Source of the DNA: Bacteroidota bacterium
GTDB taxonomy: Bacteria > Bacteroidota > Bacteroidia > Bacteroidales > Rikenellaceae
NCBI GenBank assembly: GCA_023443765.1
Contig: JAEZTA010000101.1
Coordinates: 1-24,692 of the forward strand
DNA length: 24,692 nucleotides
Reading direction: 5' to 3'
A model generated the notes under the pieces. That model was not told the origin of the DNA, ran no database searches, and saw only the letters and a program-made list of their open reading frames with translations. Of the stretch, positions 7,120 through 15,389 are shown piece after piece (the first letter of the stretch is position 1; every line of letters begins with the position of its first letter). A program made the translations under genes and the position numbers.

Positions 7120-9012
7120 ATGGGCATAAAACGTATGCTGCTACTGCTGCTGGGAATAGCCGCAGTGACCTCGTCCGCAGCGGGACCGCAGAAGGTGAAA
7201 ACCGCGGTAGAGAAAGTAACCCTGTTCATCGACGGTGCGCAGGTGACGCGCACCAAGCAGATCGACCTCCCGGCGGGAAATTCGACGGTCGTATTCACCG
7301 GCCTGTCGCCCTACCTGGACGACAAGAGCATGCAGGTTAGCGCTAAAGGAAAATTCACGGTAACGTCCGTCAACCGTCTTTTCAACCACACGGACAGTCT
7401 CGAACGCACGACGCGCCAGCAGGCGCTGGAGCGTGAACTCACCGAAACAAAGAAACAGCAGAAACAGCTGAAAGCCTCGTACGAGGTGATCGAAGCCGAA
7501 TACGCCATGCTGAAAGAGAACTGTTCGGTCGGCAACCGCAATGTCGCGACCCCGCTGGCCGGGATCAAGGAGCTGAACGAATATTACGTGGCACGCCTCC
7601 AGACCCTCAAAAGCAAGGAATTGAGCCTGAAAGAGGAGGCGACGACGATCGACACCCGCGAACGCCGGCTCCGGGCGGAGTTGGCGGAACTGGGCGGCAA
7701 ACAGTCGGTCCCGATGAGCGAAGTGGAGGTGCGGATCGAGGCCCCTGCGGCCTGCAAGGCGTCGTTCACGCTGACCTACTACGTCCGCAACGCAGGCTGG
7801 TTCCCCTCGTACGACATTCGCTCGGGCGGGTTGTCGGAGCCGGTGCAGATCTCCTACAAAGCCAACATTTTTCAGAATACCAAAGAGGAGTGGAAGAACG
7901 TCGAACTGACGCTCTCTTCGTCGAACCCCACGACCGGGAGCATCGCCCCGCAGTTGCGGACCTACTGGCTCGACTACGGCCTTGCCGCGCCGCGTTACAA
8001 CGTCAACCTGACGAGCAACACCGTGTCGGGCATCGTATTCGACAGCCAGCGCGAACCGCTCGTGGGCGCGAGCATCCTCGTACCGGGAACGACGGTCCGC
8101 GCCGTCACCGACGCGCAGGGCCGCTACTCGATCACCGTCCCCAACGGAGCGACCAGCCTGCAATTCAGCTACCTCGGCTTCAAACCCCGCACGGAGCGGA
8201 TCACGGGCAACAGCATGAATATTACGATGCAGGAAGACACAACTCCCCTGGAAGAAGTAGTCGTCGTCACGGGATACGGAAAAACCTCAAAAAGCAATTT
8301 TGCAGGAGCAGCAATCCCGAAAAACGACAAAATGTCGACGCAGGTCACCTTTGCAGACTTCGACGAAAGTTACATGATAATGCCAGTGGAGCAGACGCAG
8401 AACCAACTGGGTTATGAGTTTGAGATCAAACAGCCCTACACTGTCGCTTCCGACGGCAAGAGCGTCATGGCGGAGATCGGACGGTTCGACCTGCCGGCCG
8501 CTTACACCTACCAGTCGACGCCGAAGATCGACAAGGACGCCTTCCTCGTGGCGGAGGCGGTCGATTGGGAGAAACTCAACCTGTTGCAGGGCGAAGCCAA
8601 CGTCTATTTCGAAAATACGTTCGTCGGCAAGAGCATCCTCGATCCCAACCAGACGAGCGACACGCTCCGCTTCTCGATGGGCCGCGACCGGAATATCCGC
8701 ATCGAGCGCACCAAGGAGAACGATTATTCGTCGCGCCGGGCCATCGGGTCGAACCAGACCCAGACCACGGGGTGGAAGTACGTCGTACGCAATACGCGTT
8801 CGGAACCCGTCGTACTGACGCTGGCCGACCAGTTGCCCGTGTCGCGCAACAGCGCCATAACCGTTACCGCCGAGGAACTGAGCGGAGGACAGTTGGACAA
8901 GGAGAGCGGCATCGTCACCTGGAAGATGGAACTCAGGCCCGGCGAACAGCGCGAACTGAAGCTGCGTTACGCCGTGAAATACCCCAAAGGGCGGGCGCTG
9001 GTGATCGAGTAA
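7120..9012 (+). CDS. MuiA/DUF4139-type exported protein with inserted carboxypeptidase-regulatory-like domain
   Basis: This 630-residue exported protein has a signal peptide (MGIKRMLLLLLGIAAVTSSAA). The DUF4140-like N-terminal domain (about 25-120, with VEKVTLFIDGAQVTR) leads into a charged coiled coil (about 95-195). A DUF4139-like beta-rich part (about 200-630) contains TYYVRNAGWFPSYDIRSGG and ends in RELKLRYAVKYPKG. This arrangement is that of the mucoidy inhibitor A family, whose biochemical role is unknown. A carboxypeptidase-regulatory-like beta-sandwich (about 300-370: SGIVFDSQREPLVGASILVPG) and a TonB-box-like LEEVVVVTGYGK (378-389) interrupt the DUF4139 part, as at the N terminus of SusC proteins, but no beta-barrel follows. 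The start was set by the promoter and signal peptide. It is probably monocistronic. The family is fairly certain; the function is not. Confidence 0.85.
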   Translation: MGIKRMLLLLLGIAAVTSSAAGPQKVKTAVEKVTLFIDGAQVTRTKQIDLPAGNSTVVFTGLSPYLDDKSMQVSAKGKFTVTSVNRLFNHTDSLERTTRQQALERELTETKKQQKQLKASYEVIEAEYAMLKENCSVGNRNVATPLAGIKELNEYYVARLQTLKSKELSLKEEATTIDTRERRLRAELAELGGKQSVPMSEVEVRIEAPAACKASFTLTYYVRNAGWFPSYDIRSGGLSEPVQISYKANIFQNTKEEWKNVELTLSSSNPTTGSIAPQLRTYWLDYGLAAPRYNVNLTSNTVSGIVFDSQREPLVGASILVPGTTVRAVTDAQGRYSITVPNGATSLQFSYLGFKPRTERITGNSMNITMQEDTTPLEEVVVVTGYGKTSKSNFAGAAIPKNDKMSTQVTFADFDESYMIMPVEQTQNQLGYEFEIKQPYTVASDGKSVMAEIGRFDLPAAYTYQSTPKIDKDAFLVAEAVDWEKLNLLQGEANVYFENTFVGKSILDPNQTSDTLRFSMGRDRNIRIERTKENDYSSRRAIGSNQTQTTGWKYVVRNTRSEPVVLTLADQLPVSRNSAITVTAEELSGGQLDKESGIVTWKMELRPGEQRELKLRYAVKYPKGRALVIE

Positions 9013-9031
9013 CCGCGGGGCACAGGACAAC

Positions 9032-9065
9032 AAAAGGACGGAGAGATTCTCCGTCCTTTTTGTTT
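9032..9065. terminator. Bidirectional intrinsic terminator
   Basis: A 13-bp perfect inverted repeat, AAAAGGACGGAGA (9032-9044) and TCTCCGTCCTTTT (9048-9060), has a 3-base loop (GAT). On the + strand it ends in TTTTTGTTTT; on the - strand the stem also ends in TTTT. It lies between the convergent DUF4139 gene (stop 9012) and the sensor gene (stop at 9087), so it can serve both. Confidence 0.9.
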
Positions 9066-9086
9066 TGAGGGGTGGCGACAGCCTCC

Positions 9087-12000
9087 TTACTGCTCGGTGT
9101 CGGTGACGAACTTCTTCGGGAGCACGCCGAACTGCTTCTGGAAACATTTGGCAAAGTAGGACGTGGAGCTGAAACCGACCATATAGCACACCTCATTGAT
9201 GTGGTAACGCTTGTCCTTGAGCAGTTGGGCCGCGGTTTTCAGGCGTTCGAGGCGCAGGTAATCGTTCGGGGTCATGTCCAGCACACCCTTGATCTTGCGG
9301 TAGAAGCTCGCCCGGCTCATGTGCACCATCTCGGCGATGTCGTTGATCTTGAACTCGGGATTGTTGAGATTGGCGTGGATGATCTCCTGCAGTTTGAGGA
9401 TGAAGTCGGTATCGGCCGTGGAGGTCGCCATGGTGTTGGCCAGCACGAGCGGGTTTTTCGAGAAGGCCTCGCTCAGTTTCTGCCGGCTCTTGATCAGGTT
9501 GGCGATTACCGACAGCAGGTAATCCGACGAGAACGGCTTCTCGACGTAGGCGTCGGCCCCGGCGTCCATGCCCGAGATTTTCGAATGGAGATTCGTCCTG
9601 GCCGACAGCAGGATCAGCGGGATGTGACTGTAACGCAGGTCGTTCTTCACCCGCTGGCAAAGTTCGATGCCGTCCATCCGGGGCATCATGATGTCGGAGA
9701 TGATCAGGTTGATGTAGTTCTTTTCGAGCAGTTCCAGCGCCTCGACGCCATTTTCGGCGGTGAGCACCGAATAGCTGTCGGACAGCTGCCGCTTGATGAA
9801 AGCGCACATTTCGGCGTTGTCCTCGACGACCAGGACGCTGTAAGCCTCCCAGCTGAGGTCGCCCCGCTCGTCGGGAATGCTCTCGGGATTCTCCTCCGCG
9901 GCGACATCCGCAGCGCCTGCGGCCTCCGGCCGGCAGAGGGGAATGGTCAGGATAAATTCGTTGACATCCTCGTCGGCACCCATGACCAGCGTCCCGTGGT
10001 GCAGTTCGGCCAGCGAGCGGGCCAACGCCAGACCGATTCCCGTTCCGGTCGATTCGCTTCGGCGGGTATGGCGGAAGAACGGGGCGAAAATAGCCTCGCG
10101 CATCTCCGGGGGTACGACCTCGCCGTCGTTGGTCACCGTGATCCGGAACGTATTTTCCAGCATCGTCAGGCAGACGCGGATCATCGTTTCGGAATATTTC
10201 AGGGCGTTGTTGAGCAGGTTGCTCAGGATTTTGATGAAAGCCTCCCTGTCGATTTGCGCACAGGCCTCCCCGTTGCCCAATTCCAGTTCGAAGGTCTTAT
10301 GCTGCTGCTTGGCCGAGGAACTGAAGCGGTAGAAAGTCTCCTCGACGATGTCCGACACGTTGTGCCGCGTGAGGTTGAGCGACAGGTGCTCCTTTTCGAT
10401 CTTCTGGAAGTCGAGCAGCTGGTTCGTAAGGTCGAGCAGCCGGTTGGTGTTGCGGTCCATGACCATCAGGTCCTCGGCCATGCCGCGGTCGATCGTCGGC
10501 CGGGCCAGGATGTTCTCCAACGGCCCCTTGATCAGCGTCAACGGGGTGCGTATTTCGTGCGCAATGTTGGTAAAAAAGCTGATCTTGGCGTTGTAGAGTT
10601 CCCGCTCCTTCTCGCGCTCGAAGGTCTGGATGTGCTGCTGCTGGCGGCGGATATTCCGGCGTGTGTAGTAGAGATAGACCAGCACCAGGCCGCCCAGCAC
10701 GAGCAGCCCGTAGACGACGTATGCCACGACGGAGAGGTAGAACGGCGGGGAGACCTCGATGAAAAGCTGTTTTTCGGGGCCTGCGCCCGGATTGCCGGTC
10801 GCATCGGCCAGCCGGACCCGGAAGTTGTATTTACCGTAGGGAATTTTCGAATAGGTGATCGTGGCGCTCTCAGGCGTATACTGCCGCCATTTGTCGTCGA
10901 AACCTTCGAGTTTGTAGAGCAGGCGGTTATTCTGCTGCTCCCGGTAGCTCAGGGCGGCGATTTGCAGCGACAGGGAGTTCTGATCGTGTTTCAGGCGGAT
11001 CGAATCGGAGTAGATGATGCTCTTCCGCAGCGGGGAGTTGCGGCTGCCGACGACCACCTGCTCGTCCAGCAGCGAAAAGTCCGTGATGTAGATCGGCGGC
11101 ACATAGTCGGTCTTGCGACCGATAAGCGTCGTGGGATCGAAGGAGATCAGACCCTCGATACAGCCGAAATAGATGATCCCCGCCTCGGATTTGTAACCCG
11201 ACTTGTAGTTGAACTGGTTGCTCAGCAGGCGGTCGGTGACGGTGTAGACCTGCCGGACGCTGCCGGCGCGGGGGTCGAACAGGGCCAGTCCCCGGTCGGT
11301 GGTGATCCAGAAATAGCCCTGGTTATCCTCGATGATCTGGAAGACGACATCGCTGGGCATTCCGTCGGAAGAGCTGTAACGAACGAAGGTTTTCCCGGCG
11401 GGGTTGAACCGGCAGAAGCCCGAGCCTTCGGTGGTGAGCCATATCTGCTTGTTGCTGTCCTCGAAAATACTCGTGATATTGTCGTAAGGGAGCGAATTCT
11501 CGTCGCCGGCGTCGTGGAGGAACTGCGACCAGACATCGTTACGCGCATCGTAGCGGTAGACGCCGTTGGACAAGGTCCCCACCCACAGGTTTCCGTTCGA
11601 ATCCTCGTGAATGTCGTTGACCATCTTGCCGCCGTTGATCTCCGGGACATGGAGAAAACGGTCCGTTTCGCGGTTGTAATACTGCAATCCGTGCATCGTT
11701 CCCACGTAGATGCGCCCGCTGTTGGTCTTGCAGAGCGCAAAGACGTAGTTGCTGAAAAGCCGCCCCGGTTTGTTGTCGTTGTCGTATTTGCGGATGCGGT
11801 GGGTCCGGGTGTCGATCACCCGGATGCCGTTCGAAAAGGTGCTCACCCAGAGGTTATCCCCGTCCATCAGCAGTCCGTGGACGTTGGAGAAATCCCGGCT
11901 CGGGGCAAAAAAGTCGAACGACCGGGTCGCGGGGTCGAAACTGTAAAGTCCGGCATCCTCCGTACCGATCCAGAGCCGGCCGTCGTTACCCGGGCAGATT

Positions 12001-13079
12001 TCCCGCACGCGCCGCCCCCGGAGGCTGTGCACGGCGTCGGTATGGTAGTACTTGTCGAAATCGGAATTGCGCTGGGGCAGGTAGTTGATACCCCCGAAGA
12101 ACGAGCCGATCCACAGTCCGCCCTCACGGTCCTTGCAAAGCGAGTAAACGGCGTTGTCGGAGAGCGAATAGGGGTCGTAAGGGGAGCTTTGGAGGTGTTG
12201 GTAGCGCCGGGTGCGGATGTTGTAGACAACGATTCCCGACTCGGTGCCGATCCACAGTTCATCGGCCGAATACTGGAGTACGTGCCGCACGAACAACGGC
12301 GCTTCGGGGTTGTCGGCCAGTTGCAGGCGGGTGACCTTCTTCGTCACGAGGTCCACAGCCACCACGCCATGCTCCTCCAATCCGAGGTACATTTTGTTGT
12401 AGTCGCTCAGGCAGATGTAGGAGATGATGTCCTTGGGGTAAATCTCCTGCCCGTCGGCATCGAGGAATGGTTTTACGTGTCCGAACCGGTCCTCGGTATA
12501 ATAGAGGCCCCCGCCGTAGCCGGAGAACCAGATGACCCCGTTTTTGTCGGTCGTGAGGCTGCGCAGCGTCGTGCGCGGTTTGTAACGGCATTCGATCCGG
12601 CGGGTTTGCGGGTCGTAGCAGAAGACATCGTTATTCCCCACGACGATCCAGACACGGCCATCCCGGTCGCAGTCGAGGATAGGAATGGGCTTGGTGATCG
12701 GCTTCCCGTCCTCGGCGTAGAGCGGCACGGCGGTAAAGCTCTCCACCTCGGGGTCGTAGATGTAAAGCCCCGAATCGGTGCCGACCCATATTTTGTGGTC
12801 GCGGTCCTGGACGAGCGATTTGATAAGGCTGTTTCCCAGTCCGGTTTTGAGGCGGGGATCGTGCATGAAGGTCTTGAACGACTTCCCGTCGTAACGGCAC
12901 AGTCCGTCCTTCGTACCGAACCACATGAAGCCCTTATCGTCCTGGATGATCGAGGTAACCGTATTTTGCGACAATCCGTCGTTGATGTCCAGGCGGTCGA
13001 AATGGATCGACTGCGCCCGGCCCGGAAAAGCGGTGCAGACACAGAAAAACGCCAGAACAAACGGGTAAAATTTTCCCAT
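9087..13079 (-). CDS. Hybrid two-component system sensor/regulator (HTCS) of the PUL
   Basis: This one-polypeptide sensor of 1330 residues controls glycan-utilisation loci in Bacteroidetes. In order it has: a signal peptide (about 1-23); two-component-regulator propeller repeats (about 25-655, with repeats such as GFMWFGTKDGLCRYDG, KIWVGTDSGLYIYD and GLWIGSFFGGINY); a Y_Y_Y domain (about 690-777, SYREQQNNRLLYKLEGFDDKW); one membrane helix (about 783-803); a HisKA domain with FFTNIAHEIRTPLTLIKG (phospho-acceptor His841); an ATPase domain (NLLNNALKYS, GTGIGLALARSL); a receiver domain (LVVEDNAE, phospho-acceptor Asp1129 in ISDIMMPRMDG, Lys1181); and a C-terminal AraC-type helix-turn-helix (about 1225-1330). 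All catalytic residues are present. It is divergent from the enzyme genes, so they are its likely targets. The ligand, usually an oligosaccharide of the target glycan, cannot be read from the sequence. Confidence 0.96.
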   Translation of the reverse strand: MGKFYPFVLAFFCVCTAFPGRAQSIHFDRLDINDGLSQNTVTSIIQDDKGFMWFGTKDGLCRYDGKSFKTFMHDPRLKTGLGNSLIKSLVQDRDHKIWVGTDSGLYIYDPEVESFTAVPLYAEDGKPITKPIPILDCDRDGRVWIVVGNNDVFCYDPQTRRIECRYKPRTTLRSLTTDKNGVIWFSGYGGGLYYTEDRFGHVKPFLDADGQEIYPKDIISYICLSDYNKMYLGLEEHGVVAVDLVTKKVTRLQLADNPEAPLFVRHVLQYSADELWIGTESGIVVYNIRTRRYQHLQSSPYDPYSLSDNAVYSLCKDREGGLWIGSFFGGINYLPQRNSDFDKYYHTDAVHSLRGRRVREICPGNDGRLWIGTEDAGLYSFDPATRSFDFFAPSRDFSNVHGLLMDGDNLWVSTFSNGIRVIDTRTHRIRKYDNDNKPGRLFSNYVFALCKTNSGRIYVGTMHGLQYYNRETDRFLHVPEINGGKMVNDIHEDSNGNLWVGTLSNGVYRYDARNDVWSQFLHDAGDENSLPYDNITSIFEDSNKQIWLTTEGSGFCRFNPAGKTFVRYSSSDGMPSDVVFQIIEDNQGYFWITTDRGLALFDPRAGSVRQVYTVTDRLLSNQFNYKSGYKSEAGIIYFGCIEGLISFDPTTLIGRKTDYVPPIYITDFSLLDEQVVVGSRNSPLRKSIIYSDSIRLKHDQNSLSLQIAALSYREQQNNRLLYKLEGFDDKWRQYTPESATITYSKIPYGKYNFRVRLADATGNPGAGPEKQLFIEVSPPFYLSVVAYVVYGLLVLGGLVLVYLYYTRRNIRRQQQHIQTFEREKERELYNAKISFFTNIAHEIRTPLTLIKGPLENILARPTIDRGMAEDLMVMDRNTNRLLDLTNQLLDFQKIEKEHLSLNLTRHNVSDIVEETFYRFSSSAKQQHKTFELELGNGEACAQIDREAFIKILSNLLNNALKYSETMIRVCLTMLENTFRITVTNDGEVVPPEMREAIFAPFFRHTRRSESTGTGIGLALARSLAELHHGTLVMGADEDVNEFILTIPLCRPEAAGAADVAAEENPESIPDERGDLSWEAYSVLVVEDNAEMCAFIKRQLSDSYSVLTAENGVEALELLEKNYINLIISDIMMPRMDGIELCQRVKNDLRYSHIPLILLSARTNLHSKISGMDAGADAYVEKPFSSDYLLSVIANLIKSRQKLSEAFSKNPLVLANTMATSTADTDFILKLQEIIHANLNNPEFKINDIAEMVHMSRASFYRKIKGVLDMTPNDYLRLERLKTAAQLLKDKRYHINEVCYMVGFSSTSYFAKCFQKQFGVLPKKFVTDTEQ

Positions 13080-13364
13080 ACGAAGTTTAGGTTAGTAAAA
13101 CAAATATAGGTAATTATAATCACAAAAAAACATCCCGGAGATGCCAGTCTTCGCCGGATTAAATTTTCAACCAACTATTAATCAATAACATACCCAACAA
13201 TATCAATCTTTTTTAACCGGAAGTGCGACAAAATTGAGATAATTTTTGTGTTAATAGCGACTATATTTTCTCGCTCCGGTTTTCCCTTTCATACCTTTGT
13301 TCTAACCAAACTCATCTAACTTAAAACGGCATGCCGGGAATGGCTGCCGGACCGAATGTAACCC
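13080..13364. promoter_or_regulatory. Divergent regulatory region between HTCS and PUL genes
   Basis: This AT-rich 285-bp region separates the HTCS gene from the first PUL gene. On the - strand a TATATTTG box (bases 13108-13101 read in reverse complement) lies 22 bp before the HTCS ATG and fits the -7 consensus, but its -33 box is weak. On the + strand TACCTTTG occurs at 13292-13299. ATCAAT occurs at 13181-13186 and 13202-13207, exactly 21 bp apart, on one face of the helix, as expected for an AraC-type dimer site; this is speculative. A 10-bp palindrome, CGGCATGCCG (13327-13336), lies in the presumed leader of the first PUL gene. Confidence 0.55.
13292..13299 (+). promoter_or_regulatory. -7 box of probable PUL promoter
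   Basis: TACCTTTG matches TAnnTTTG exactly. The expected -33 element is poor (TTTTC at 13266-13270, 21-base spacer), as is common for promoters that need an activator, here presumably the HTCS. The predicted leader is about 58 bases to the ATG at 13365. Confidence 0.6.
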
Positions 13365-15376
13365 ATGAAGAAGTGCATCTCCATTTTGTTTGCATTTTGC
13401 GTGATCGCCGGTGAAACCTCCGCCATGGAGGGCCGCCTGTCGGAACGGATCACGCTGAAAATCCCGGGCAACCCCGCTGAGACTTACGACCTGCGTGAGT
13501 CCGCCGTGAGGGGGGGGGAATTTTAGAGGCTGAACAGGAGCTACCGCTGACCATCCGGCGGCAAAAAACCGAAACAGACAACGAAATAAAGATCGTCCTC
13601 ACCCTGACGGCGGACGATCTCCTATATTATAATGTAGAAGGGCTGTTCCGCACGGAGCTCAACCACGAGGAGTGCAATTTCTACATGCCCGGGTTCTGGT
13701 ATCACCAGAACCTGCGTTCGCCCAGGTCGGCCCCGTCGTTCCACACCAGCGACAGTTGGCAGGTCCGCGAAGACCGTCTGAGCACGCCCCTCACGGGCAT
13801 TTACGACGAAAAATCAGGAACCTACTACACGGTCCTCCGCACGGATAAGATCGAGCACGAGGCCCTCGCCTGCCACAATTATGGGGAGGTCATCCTCTCG
13901 GGCGAAACGTCGCTGGGCTTCACGGGATTCCGCAACGACGATTCACACGCCGCACTGGTCTTCGGATTCCCCTACTGCGAGGCCCCGAAATCCTATATCC
14001 GCAAACTGACCCTCGCCCCTGCGGTCCGGGCATTCGAGAAGCTGGAGAAGGGCGAAACCCGCCGCCTGACGTGGACGATCCGCAAGGGCAGCCGTCCCTC
14101 CTACTCGGCATTCGTCGCCGAGGTCTGGAACTACTCCTTCGATGCGCTCGATCCCCAGCCCGTCGAATCGCGCTACACCCCCGCGCAGGCCAAAGACATC
14201 CTGGCCGAATACTTCGCCCAGAGCTACGTCGGGGAGCATCCGCTGAAATACACCTCGGGCGTGGAACTTCGCACAGCCGACTGCGAAAGCACGGGCATCG
14301 CCGAAATCGGGTTCGTGGGGCGCGTCCTGCTGAACGCCTTCAACGCATTGGAGTACGGCGAAACCAACGGCCGGAAGGAGCTCGCGGCAAATGCAAAATC
14401 CATTTTCGACAGCTACCTGCAACACGGATTCACCCCCGGCGGCCTGTTCCGCGAGGTGGTCGACTTCAAACGCAACCGCGAAGCGGACGTTTACAGCATC
14501 CGCCGCCAGTCCGAAGGCATCTATGCCATACTGAACTACCTCAACTACGAGAAAAAGCAGGGTCGCAGCCATCCCGAATGGGAGGCCCGCATCCGGACCC
14601 TGCTCGAAAAATTCCTGACGCTCCAGAACGCCGACGGCAGTTTCCCGCGCAAGTTCCGGGACGACCTGAGCATCGTGGACGCCTCGGGCGGCAGCACGCC
14701 TTCGGCCACCCTGCCGCTGACGATGGCACACGTCTATTTCCTGAATCCGGCTTACCGGAAGAGCGCCCGGCATACGGCCGACTACCTCGAAAAGAACCTG
14801 ATCTCCAAAGCCGACTATTTCTCCTCGACACTCGACGCCAACTGCGAAGACAAGGAGGCGTCGCTCTACGCCTCGACGGCGATGTACTACCTGACGTTCG
14901 GCGCCAAAGGCAAGGAGCGGCAGCACTACATCGACCTGTGCCGCGAAGCGGCCTATTTCGCCCTGTCGTGGTACTACCTCTGGGACGTGCCTTTCGCTCA
15001 GGGGCAGATGCTCGGCGATGTGGGTTTCAAGTCCCGCGGCTGGGGCAACGTGTCGGTCGAGAACAACCACATCGACGTTTTCATCTTCGAATTCGCAACC
15101 GTGCTGGACTTCCTGGCCAGGGAGTGCAACGAACCCCGGTTCGCCCGCACCAGCGCCGTGATCAAAAGTTCGATGCTCCAGCTGATGCCCGTCAAAGGGT
15201 CGATGTTCGAAATCGACCGCGTGGGCTACTACCCCGAAGTCGTGCAGCACACCGCCTGGGATTACGGCAAGAACGGCAAAGGCTTCTACAACGACATTTT
15301 CGCACCGGGCTGGACCGTGGCGTCGCTCTGGCAGATGCTGAGCCCCGACCGTGTGACGACATTTTTCGCCAACTAA
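13365..15376 (+). pseudogene. Exported alpha-helical-repeat protein of unknown family, frameshifted at a G9 tract
   Basis: The first gene of the PUL does not read through as written. From the ATG at 13365 a signal peptide (MKKCISILFAFCVIAGETSA) and about 30 more residues are encoded, then frame 1 stops at TAG 13524-13526. The main frame carries on to 15376 but is closed upstream by TGA 13496-13498, so the shift must lie in 13499-13523, where nine G occur (13510-13518). One extra G (or two fewer) restores about 670 residues. In the restored protein, residues about 25-250 look beta-rich and about 270-670 are helical hairpins (RRQSEGIYAILNYL, SLYASTAMYYLTFG, CREAAYFALSWYYLWD), suggesting an (alpha/alpha) barrel as in several glycosidase and lyase families. 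I cannot name the family. Gap to the GH2 gene: 13 bp. Confidence 0.75.
13510..13518 (+). repeat. G9 homopolymer at the frameshift
   Basis: A run of nine G lies about 48 codons into the gene, inside the only 25-bp stretch where both frames are open. Simple G tracts of this length are classic slippage sites for polymerase and for sequencing alike. No other G or C run this long was noticed in the window. Confidence 0.9.
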
Positions 15377-15389
15377 AACCGACTGAAAA

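Noticed and set aside
7096..7122. TTG at 7096 as start of the DUF4139 gene
   Set aside because: It lies only 3 bases after the -7 box, before or at the predicted transcription start, and would bury the signal peptide behind a polar extension.
9072..13109. 1345-codon open frame on + strand opposite the HTCS gene
   Set aside because: It is an antisense shadow: GC-rich codon usage avoids TTA, CTA and TCA, which removes stops from the opposite strand. The - strand product has full domain structure; this one has none.
13685..15376. ATG 13685 as the true start of the first PUL gene
   Set aside because: It would remove the signal peptide and about 107 residues; coding-like sequence continues upstream in the same frame to the G9 tract, and an upstream frame supplies the export signal.
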